Origin: Lingula anatina
Lineage: Eukaryota > Brachiopoda > Lingulata > Lingulida > Lingulidae
Direction: 5' to 3'
NCBI RefSeq assembly: GCF_001039355.2
Contig: NW_019776008.1
Span: 1 to 39,830, forward strand
Length of the DNA: 39,830 nucleotides
Shown: in pieces, positions 30,774 through 39,830 of the stretch
Position numbering within the stretch: the first letter of the stretch is position 1
How the letters are laid out: each line of letters opens with the position of its first letter
The notes under the pieces: model-generated
Told to the model about the DNA's origin: nothing
The model's input: the letters and a program-made list of their open reading frames with translations, nothing else
Databases searched by the model: none
Position numbers and translations under genes: made by a program

Positions 30774-33700
30774 AGGGAGGAGTACTTTGCCTCGCCGCAC
30801 TGTTGATTGCAGGGATCAAACTGCAGCAAGCGGCACATATAAATAACGAAGGTACGTCGAATAATTTCTTATCTTATGATCAAATGTGCAGATGAGTTCT
30901 GTGGATTTACTTTTTTTCTCACCCTTTCATGGTGAAAATATTAATTATTGATAAAGGATCAGATCCAAGGGTAAGACTTTGAATGCTCCGGATAACAGTT
31001 TTAGATCAAAGAGAAACTTTTCACGACGTCTTGCAATTGTTCATACTGGCAAAACAGCTTCGTGCTGAGTAGTGGTCATATCGTGTATACAGGTCGTGTC
31101 CTTCTTTTAGCACTGTTTATGCGATATGACAACTATTGAAACAGTCTATGGTTCCTAGTAGAATAATGAAAAGGCATATCAAAACCTTGATCAAAATCCT
31201 ATGGAAATATAGAAAAAAATTATTGATCACTTTGTTAAAGGATCTTGAAGACAGTTTGTGCCAGATTTGCAAATTACTTAGGCCTGGTGTGGCAAAATGC
31301 TGAATGAATGACAATTTTTGTTGCATTTCTATTAGCATGAACATAATCTTTATTATCTGAAAAACCGTACTCATACCAAGCCTATTATAATACTAATAAC
31401 ACAATATCCCCTCCAACTGCGCTAATGAAAAGATGCTTAATACAAAGGAAAAAAGTCTGTTGCGTATTCAATAATAATAATGCACGTTCATGTACACGTA
31501 TACACCAGAATCGAAGTAATGGAATTTACTAAGGTAGTGATTTCACGGAAAGTGAAGGATTTACCCCTCCCACAAAAATAAGGCCTTGACAATAAGGTGA
31601 AAGTGAAAAGCTCGGGAAACTGACATGACACAAGCGCATCTTTCTCTAGGGTTCTAAATTATACGCTCTCGACACCATAGGAAATAAGGTGGAAAGTGCA
31701 TTTGTTTAGAAAGAAGAAATAGTAGTCCATTGAACTAAATCTGCTTATATATCCCCTCTGGAAGTATCGAATTTTTTCCTGGCGGTCGCACGCTCCATCT
31801 AACACGTATATTTTGTGTAAATAAACGTGAAGTACATCACGACGCTTTTCACGTTGTATTAGTCTGTGGGGATATCTTTAGAAACCATGTTGCATGCTGT
31901 ACATTGTTTACCATGTTTACATTTAATACGTAATAGCAAACCTGTGACAGTCTAGCCCAAAGTAACACAAGTAATGTACCTTCGTGTGCGAAGGATTATA
32001 TAATTATAATATCAACTTATGTAAATTTCTTGAAAATGAAACATTTCATAAATGGGAAGAATTTTCTGGTTCATTGACCTAAGTACACGTACTTACGGTA
32101 TATTGCACGTCTCTCTCTAGACTTGCAAAATTAGTTAAACTGTAAAACTGAAGGCAGTTAAGAGCGATTTAATATGTAATGCGTGAGAAAATGTCTAGAC
32201 ATAGGCGTGACATTGTTTTCTCTAGCGGCACAATCAGGCCTTATAAACGGATTAGGCGTATGCTAACACTACCCGCAGATCTTTCAGCACTAACGCTCAT
32301 ATTAACAACATAACCCACGAATTAACCAACACACCGTACAATTATTTAGCAACCACAAAGCGATACTTAGCACTTACTTTCATCTGCTCTGGTAGTGCTG
32401 GTTAATTTGTGGATATGGTGGCTAGTGTGGGTGTTGGTGCTAAAAGATTTGCGGGTAGTGTTAGTAAACGCCAGCCTAATCCGTTTGTAAGGCCTGATAA
32501 AGAGGTCACTAGTACCTTAGCTGGGATACAGGTTATTTACGATTATATTGTTGAGTGTTATATAACATTTTGGGACATAAGTTGTAAAGAAAAATATGTA
32601 AAAATGTGTAGTAAAAATATTGTATTGATGATACTGAACTTTCGGGAAAATAAAATCAAAACGCCGCAGAGAACAGAGCGGAATATTCTGATTTTCAATT
32701 TTGGTTTTTCTAAATATTTTATAACAACTTCACTATGGATTTGATCAATAACCCAAATTAAATGCACACGATCGTATTGAGTAATAAGAGGCGAGGGCGC
32801 ACCTTCAACTCAAAGGAGCGCCACACGCGCAAATCCCAATGCTGCATGGTTTAAAACTATTTCTCCGTATCGCATAGAAGTAAATATCTCGAAAACTTCC
32901 GTACGCAAAATGTTCGATCCATAAAAGAGCAAATGCACGTGCAAATACTTAAAACTTCTTATTCATTTCTCACAGAAAAAGATTTGTCAGATGCCGTTAC
33001 AATTTATGAAAATTAAGATTTGCTTAATTTTGATACGATTGATTTTTTTATTTAAAAAATTAATAATTTGATAGCTGAAGCCATCCGCATTTTGGTATAT
33101 TGTCTAAAAACGAAATCTGGTTCATACACTCTTTGAGCTTCGTTTGAGCAGCCGCACCCGGAGAAATTCGTGGAAGAATACCAGCAGCCACGTGCCGAAA
33201 ACAAGGTCAATTACAATAGATTATTGCATCACTGCATACTTGTGCCCTTGTCTCGATGTTGCCATAAAGTGGTTTAGCACTGGTCATCTGGGCAGCAATT
33301 TGATACAGGTGGTTGACCAGCCAATTACGCTCTGGTTTAACAATGTAAACAAGCGGGATCAATGCGTCGTTAGTGTGTTCTAGAACTCGTATAATTTGGC
33401 TGCGTGGGTCTGTGCGCATCCTGAGGGTAGGGTCTACCATAGGCTGAGTCCTTTTCTTTTGGTGATTTTACCCTGGCAAATGCACAGACTATATCCCTAT
33501 TATTTTCCATTATATTTCACTTGTTGTGGAAGTCTTATAATGTGCGCCAATAAACTGGCATTCGGTCTCCTGATTTTTTCACACGGTCAATAGAGAATCT
33601 TAAAGAAGCATATGAAATGACATTTGCTTTGCCCAGCTTTTCCGAAGCTTTACACCAGATATAGGCACACAGACATATAAATGTGATCTTTACTTTTGGG

Positions 33701-36700
33701 TGGTGGATATTAGGTATGGGATATCACCGCTGCCGCTAGAGATAAAGAAATGTATTGACATGCAGATTAGTACAGAGGGTACTTTCGCTGACGCATATCC
33801 ACATCAGATTGCTTACATTGGTACAAGTAGTGCGTTTCCACAGCTGACAAAGAGGCCATTCAGAATGAGAAGAGCCGAGTGCTACCTAGGCCATGACATA
33901 AATATAGGCCACGACCTAGGCCTCGACAGGTTGAATTGAGCCGATATTTAATTACTGTGACCCTGCAGGGACGACACGTGGGGAGGCGTGTAAGAAGCGG
34001 AGAGGCCATTACAGGATTAAGCGGTCTTCCTTTCATGTAAGTCCGTCATATTTATGTCGTGGCCTAGCTAGCACTCGGCTCTTCTCATTCTGAATGGCCT
34101 CATAGATGTATGCATTTCTGGTCTGTACTTCTTTGGTGACATCGTGATGGTAATAAGACCCGGGTGTCCATGTTACTTAATGGTTAATACACAACTCCCA
34201 TAACATGGGTTCCTTTCACACAAATTAGATCACGACTCGTACAATGGAATCATAAAGGCTAAACCTTGATGTCAAGGTTTCTTTTGTACAACAATGCCCT
34301 GTTCGTGATGGAAGGAAAGTCAACCAGAACACGAAAACCAAAGATACATGTAATTGGGGTTTACGTCCTTTAAGGTGTCATGATTTTTATATATAACACG
34401 CTGGACACAATGGACCGAATGGATTCAGCCCTGTAGTTATCGACGCTCTCCCTCTCTGCACTTTCCCAAAGTAAGCCAAAAATTAGTTGCTTTTCAGTTT
34501 TTTCTCTTAGAAAATGTGATTCTCCTGTCTGTTGAAACATCCCAACTTTTTCATCTTCGGCTCTTTCCATATGTCTGGTGTGCTATATTTGCAACATTTC
34601 AGTTCAGAAGGTTGAATTGCAAGAATGGGACTACTGCTGAAACAGAAGCATTAGCCTATTTGTATAATCACATTTATCTCAACTTTTTGTTTTCATCATC
34701 TGCTTTGATTTGTTATTTGTGAAGGTAATTTTGTAGCCTATAACGATGCTTTTCAACTTATAAATGAATATTTGTATTGGTAAAATCTTGTAGGAGCGAC
34801 ACCTGTCACAAATAAATAAAGTCACTATTTCAATGTTTTAGACATCGAAGTGGTCACCATTAGGGAGGTGACAGACCCAGTCGAGCGCGAGCTTGGCACT
34901 GACCAGCCTGCTGCACGGTACCAATTTGACGCCCACGGCAAGAGCTTTGATCTCCGTCTGAAGAGAAACAACCGAATCAACTTGAGAACGACGCCCGTGC
35001 ACTACTGCGACCACACTGGGAGAATTACAAAGAAAGCTCTAGGGAGCGATGACGTAAGAGGTTTTTTATTTTGGGTTGCCATGTTTGCGTTATATGATTA
35101 AGAAAGATCCAAAATCTGTAAAAGAGGATATGAATTTACCTCTGTTTCTCTGTTTGTCACCAGCCTAACTCAAAAAGTTCTAGGTGGATTTTGATGAAAT
35201 TTTCAGTATCGGCTGGAAATAGGCTAACTTAAAGATGATTAGATTTTGTTGGTGCTCCGTGATGCAGATCATCATTTGGATCCAAGAACTGCTTAAAGGA
35301 TTCTCCATCGTCTTGAAATAGAGCCTTGACCCGCCCAGCAATGAAAGTGCTCTCAACTACCGCAATCTATCAGTGTAAATTTCTTGGCGGAGGTCTTCGC
35401 TCTACCTTTTTAGTTGATTTATATTATTGATTAAGTGTCCGAATGTTATAAGCCATTTTGAACATGTTTTTGAAACCTACACAAATGAAATTATACATAA
35501 GACTTATAGCTTCACTTCCATCTACGCCATCTGTTTCAGGATTTCACTCTCTATCAAGATAAGGCCAGCAACGCCGCTGTTGCAGTATATACCGATAAAA
35601 GAGATGCAAAAAATCAAAAGAAAATGGTGAGTTCAGTTTCCCCTCAATGTAAGAAGAAACGAAAATCGCCACAAGTAAAATACAGTGTCGTGCAAACATA
35701 TCACAGACTTTTTGATTACCAGACGACAGCGAAACATTTGCACGGAGATCGTTATGTGTTTGCATAAGCTTCTTCGAACACATAGGGATTTTTCTCTGTA
35801 TTCGAAACGAACCCAAAGTGACATATGGTTTAAGAATTCCTATCGCATTCGTGTCAGGTCTTGCTAACCTACTGAACTCTCTCTCTCTCTCAATAATACC
35901 TACCTCCATTAACACCTTGTAAAAATTAGATTTTTTAAATTTCACAGGAGGGTTTTGTTATCGATGCAGACCAAATGTATGAAGTTCGTCATTTAGAGGA
36001 CGACAAATACGTCGTGGCCCGTCAGAACATAGAATCAAAACCCCCAGGAGAGGAAGACGTCGACACATATGCCGGTAGGTAAATACAGGTTAAAAGTTTT
36101 TGCCTGATTAAGAACTTTTTTTCAGACGTTTCAACATCAAATTTTGGTGTCTGTTTGAACAGTGCTCAAACGGTGTGAGCGCTACATTACGTAGAAATGT
36201 AGATGGTTACTGCATGTATAGGCCCTATACCCGTATTAAGCCAACATGGTAGTCATGTTTTTTATTAATCCCGAAGTAAAATAATAATGCATTAAAATAT
36301 TCATCCGTGCCTGAAATTGTTGGAACTTTCACTCAATTAATAACAGAATAAAGAAAAACACTGTTTTAGGTTTACCCTTTTAACGAGACACCGATTTTAC
36401 CTTCTTGGTAACTATTTTTTGTACGATCCATGCATTGTACAATTACTTAATGAACAGATTATAATTCCATTCTATTTGATATAAATATTGAATGCATGGC
36501 CATTGCGTTTTTTTCTACCTAATAAATAACACATACTGTTAAAATGTCCACTTGTTACAGAGAAACCAACACGTCGTCAGCTTCATCTCCATGTTCGCCG
36601 GTCAGCCGACGAGTCCACTCTCCTCCGGACCCTGATGGACGTGCTGACCGCTGTAAACAAGCAGAAAGCCGATAAAGCCATAGAACTTAGCAAGAAACAG

Positions 36701-37181
36701 ACATATAGTGGGTCCCACATTGACGCCAGCGTGGAACTCATGGTGTGCACCGATGACACGATCTGGACCTACTTTTTGGGGCGGAATAACCAAGACGCTG
36801 CTGCGGCGGAAACGGAACTGAAAAGATACTACGCTCTGATAACTAATGGGGTAGGTTTTTTTCTTTGAATTTTGGCATGTCATTTTATTGCACATGTCAT
36901 TTCGAAGACCACTGTTGTAAAATTACAGAAAACATATTGTTTCAAAGTGATCTACATGCACTGAAACCTGAAAAATATTATCTCACACATTACTCTCATT
37001 AATTGATATTTAATTTCATACGATGGATTAGTTGTTTTATTTCAGATAAATCTGAAAACTTTTTAAATTTATGCTGAATATTGAAGTGTCCAATAATAAG
37101 AGTGTCCATCAAATGAGAAAGATTGCTATGCCATTCCTTTAAAGGACGCACAGTATCTATCTATCTATCTATCTATCTATA

Positions 37182-37251
<70 letters not shown>

Positions 37252-39761
37252 TACGCAGAACAAATAACGACATTGTTAGCTGTGATGTCGAAATATTATA
37301 TTTGTGCGAGTGATTTAATAATATACAGTATATACTAATTGTAACAATCATTTATTATTTTTTCTCCAGATGGACCTTCGCTACCAGAATATTGAGGATC
37401 CAGATTTGAATATTTACGTTGTGTTGGCAGCATATGCTATTGTGCAGGTAATATTTGCTTTGTATTCTTCAACTGATCACTGCACAGAACTAGAACTATC
37501 ATTGGTACACGGGAAAGTAAATACGGCAAATAAAGCATTTTAATTAATGAGTGACCCGTGGTGGTGCACCTCGTTCGAACAATTGTCACTCCGTTATCCC
37601 AATAGCCAACCAAACTGCACGATATTATCCAAAGTAAATAATTGTCTTATTGCTGCATCATGAGATTGAATTACATGGATCAGTCTCGCTGTTTTTTAAG
37701 ACGTAAAGGGTACATGTGGGTCACGATTTGCGCAGAGCATATGGGAACTTGTTCGCTTTCACGTTATTAAACGATTAATAAGTTCCTTTGTTTAATTCAC
37801 GCAATTTGCCGTAGAAGGGAAACAATTGCGCCTAAAACGTCTAAACTCGCTTTAATTGTAAATAAGCGTACGGTAGTGGCAAAATGTTTTAAGGGGAAAA
37901 GATATTACGGAAGGTGGCGATACTGTGTAATAGACTCCGCTGGATTGCCAAGATTTAAAAACGGTAAGCTTCTATATTCCTCAGGGCGCCGGTGGGGCAC
38001 CTTGGTTTAGTAATAACGTGCTACCAGGGGAACCGGAGAAAAACGGAAGGAAAATGGTGAATAAAACATCCTCCCTGAATGACTGGTGCAAGTACCGTAA
38101 TGACAACTACGGTTCTTTCAGCGAACATGATCACGGAATGGCATTCACTATGTGAGTATATTGCCATTTGAGATTAATTTACACCACTCCATTTCTTAAT
38201 GTAATTTACAGACTTATAATGTTTTCGGTATTGTTTTTTAACAAAAATCATTGGAATTAAGCACTTCTTTGTTTACTTAATATATGTAAAACCTACATAG
38301 ACAGATCATTGGCAGCGAAAGATGTACACACCCCTCCCTAAATTTCTAAAATTTTCAAGTAGACATGGCACATTAAATTATATCTATTCTCCTTCCCAAT
38401 GTTGCGTACCCCAATTTCTGGAATCTCATGTACTTTTTAACAACGACACATTAAGGCTATCAGGGTTTGACATAGTATATGTACATGGGTATTAATCACT
38501 TGTCATATTAAATTTTAGGCGTGAAATAGTTACAACTCAGACCGATACCGCTGTTGCCGGAGTGGCGAGAACTGGCGCCATATGCTCCAGGTCTAGTTCC
38601 TGCTCTATCGTTGAATCTTTCGGAGGCTTTAATTCATTCATCACCGCTTCCCATGAACTGGGTCACAAGTAAGTGAGCCGCCTGTCGCACACACGAACTG
38701 TAGTCCGAAATTGGTCAGAACAGTTTAGAGAACTAAAGTTTGCTCTACTTTAGTTTGAATTCCTTTTAGTATTGGTCTGGAACATTGGCAATGTCACTCT
38801 TGTTATAGAACAGCGTGATGTTTCACTGAATTGACTACCTCTCATATATTTTATGTCATATTTAAAGGGATAATAACTCTTCGTTTTGGCCAAAAAATGA
38901 ATTTCCTGGAGTGAACAACAATTTTCCCATGCTTACCAATGGTTAATGAATCCATTTTTACATTCAAAGTTAGTCCCTGGTTTTTTTCTAAAAAGTTTGG
39001 TTTTTTGTTAAAATCTCTTAAGAGATTATAACAGAGTATAGCCATCAATGGAGGTCACGTGATCTGAAGACAAGCTCAGATATCAGAATTATAGCTTTAA
39101 CTGCTGTTTTCGTCGTAAAACAGAATATATTATATTTCTATGAGTTATTCACAATGTTTTTATTGTGAAATATAGATTTCATACGAAGAGTTATTATCCC
39201 TTTAATTAAAAGTTTTGTTTAAAAGTTTAGAAGAATTTTTAAGCTTATGGCTGTTGTTAAACAAGACCATGGGAACATAATCTGTTCTACTAGTGATAAC
39301 CGTAAATCAGTTTGTATTTTGTTTGAAAATACCAGCCGAGGTCCGATCAGCCTGAGTGATTATATTCACTGTTCATATCGGTCATTTTTATATTGCTGTA
39401 TTTCACATAATAAGTGCATTTCAGTAACCGGTTCTCTCTCTTCTAAGCTACTAGATATTTTGTTCGTATTAATTATTAAATTCCTTTCTCTATTTGGCAT
39501 CGTTTTTGGAATTGATTCTGACAAAGAAATCCGCGAAAATACTCGAGTTTTATAAGCAGTCCTGAAGGTTCTCTCTGTGTGTTTCAGTCTTGGAGCTTAC
39601 CATGACGGTTCGGCTGGAACTTCTGGGGGAACGTCTTATGACAATAGGGCTTGTTCCGCCGGCGATGGGTTCATTATGGCGCCATCATCTGGCAGCTCGG
39701 ATCCGTCAAAAGGCTATTATTTCTCCACTTGTTCCGTTGCAAATTTCAAAGTAGGATTGGC
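30770..39761 (+). CDS. ADAMTS-like secreted zinc metalloprotease, N-terminal part (3' end outside window)
   Basis: Exons: 30770-30851, 34842-35053, 35540-35626, 35948-36074, 36561-36850, 37370-37447, 37985-38151, 38519-38668, 39588-39761; 1367 nt, in frame, phase 2 at the last donor. A signal peptide (MKGGVLCLAALLIAGIKLQQ, then AAH) is followed by a prodomain (YQFDAHGKSFDLRL, DFTLYQDKASNAAVAV, EGFVIDADQMYEVRHLEDDK), basic sites PTRRQ and HVRRSAD (residues about 172-184), and a catalytic domain starting VELMVCTDDTIWTYF. Zinc ligands are His393, His397 and His403 in HELGHNLGAYHDG, with Met428 in FIMAP. Exon lengths 127, 78, 167 and 150 and all intron phases equal those of the minus-strand paralogue. 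It differs by an eight-residue insertion between the zinc motif and Met-turn (SAGTSGGTSYDN), a prodomain cysteine (HYCDH) and no RXKR site. The cysteine-rich and TSP1 exons are presumably right of the window. Confidence 0.9.
32234..32497. mobile_element. Non-autonomous TIR element (MITE), family 1 copy 2
   Basis: The ends TCAGGCCTTATAAACGG and CCGTTTGTAAGGCCTGA are inverted matches with one difference. Subterminal CTAACACTACCCGCAG pairs with GCGGGTAGTGTTAG. The whole 264 bp is clearly homologous to 10924-11182. It lies in intron 1 of the plus-strand protease. Confidence 0.88.
33852..34101. mobile_element. 250-bp element with about 54-bp near-perfect terminal inverted repeats
   Basis: The left arm GAGGCCATTCAGAATGAGAA continues through GAGCCGAGTGCTACCTAGGC to ATAAATAT. 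The right arm is its reverse complement ending GAATGGCCTC at 34101. Only about two mismatches over 54 bp indicate a young element. No ORF in the roughly 140-bp interior. Confidence 0.88.
35136..35402 (-). mobile_element. Short interspersed element ending CCTTGGCGGAGG, copy 2 (inverted, diverged)
   Basis: It lies in the intron 35054-35539 of the plus-strand protease. The minus strand shows TTTCATCAAAATCCACC, AACTTTTTGAGTTAGG and GTGACAAACAGAG, parallel to the copy at 12832-13211. The far edge is TTGGCGGAGGTCTTCGCTCT on the plus strand, matching the other copy's GCCTCCGCCAAGG edge in inverse orientation. The interior is more diverged. Confidence 0.55.
37154..37248. repeat. (ATCT)n(AT)n compound microsatellite
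   Basis: About seven ATCT units followed by about 30 AT dinucleotides, in the intron between exons 5 and 6 of the plus-strand protease. The paralogous minus-strand intron also holds a (TA)n tract (16174-16227). Confidence 0.97.
38862..39205. mobile_element. TTAA-flanked TIR element (about 340 bp)
   Basis: AGGGATAATAACTCTTCGT at 38866-38884 is the reverse complement of the sequence ending 39201. Both ends are immediately flanked by TTAA (38862-38865 and 39202-39205), the target duplication expected for piggyBac-type integration. No ORF inside. It lies in the intron between the HELGH and NLGAYHDG exons of the plus-strand protease. Confidence 0.8.
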
Positions 39762-39785
39762 GTGAGTATAAGTCCTACAGACATC

Positions 39786-39787
<2 letters not shown>

Positions 39788-39830
<43 letters not shown>
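39788..39830 (+). repeat. (CT)n microsatellite at the window edge
   Basis: An uninterrupted CT run starts about 25 bases after the last donor and continues to the end of the window. Confidence 0.95.

Larger units (their letters stand above)
30852..34841 (+). other. First intron of the plus-strand protease (4 kb), repeat-bearing
   Basis: Donor GAAG|GTACGTC, acceptor TGTTTTAG|ACATCGAAG. It contains two TIR elements (32234-32497 and 33852-34101). Short frames such as 32409-32744 and 33700-33939 fall partly within those repeats and are not genes. The remainder is AT-rich with nothing recognised. Confidence 0.6.

Noticed and set aside
32409-32744. 111-residue plus-strand frame in the plus protease's intron 1
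   Set aside because: Starts inside the family 1 MITE and runs into AT-rich intron; no domain.
37123-37351. Ile-Tyr repeat frames on both strands
   Set aside because: Translation of the (ATCT)n(AT)n microsatellite in an intron.
1-39830. CRISPR arrays, bacterial operons, tRNA or rRNA genes
   Set aside because: Sequence is clearly spliced eukaryotic DNA; tandem repeats are minisatellite or microsatellite type, and no tRNA or rRNA signature was recognised by eye.

Overview
This is a eukaryotic nuclear window. It is AT-rich, has short exons in GT-AG introns, and carries many microsatellites and small inverted-repeat elements. Protein content (RalGDS-family, ADAMTS-like and RFC1 genes) and repeat style (ends with CCTTGGCGGAGG, a TTAA-flanked repeat beginning AGGGATAATAACTC) suggest a marine invertebrate, most probably a mollusc such as a bivalve. 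The species-level guess is inference; gene families and exon structures are read from the sequence.

Layout. (1) 419-5065, plus: the 3' half of a Ral guanine-nucleotide exchange factor (RGL1/RalGDS family), from late RasGEF domain through the C-terminal Ras-associating domain, followed by a long AT-rich 3' region. (2) 8643-20342, minus, tail-to-tail with the first: a complete ADAMTS-like secreted zinc metalloprotease of about 1090 residues in 21 modelled exons: signal peptide, M12B-type prodomain with a RAKR site, catalytic domain with HELGHNLGATHDG, disintegrin-like/cysteine-rich region, a separate six-cysteine module and eight thrombospondin type 1 repeats. (3) 20343-30769: a repeat-rich spacer holding a truncated 5' end of RFC1 (minus, only three exons, with an intact ATG-only first exon and an E2F-type site), a fragment of a non-LTR reverse transcriptase next to an ambiguous base (N at 23483), two copies of a promoter-like repeat, an interleaved fold-back element and several small TIR elements. 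(4) 30770-39761, plus: the 5' two-thirds of a second ADAMTS-like protease, head-to-head with the first, with the same intron phases and many identical exon lengths; it runs off the window after the Met-turn exon.

The two proteases are products of an inverted, head-to-head gene duplication. Both keep the zinc ligands, the catalytic Glu and the Met-turn, so both look active. They differ in prodomain cysteine content and in the prodomain cleavage site. Within the first, the TSP1 array has itself grown by duplication of a two-exon unit. Introns of both genes have been colonised by the same two repeat families at unrelated positions.

Limits: all exon boundaries are hand-read from splice consensus plus reading frame; the terminal exon of the minus-strand protease and the transposon family names are the least secure parts.
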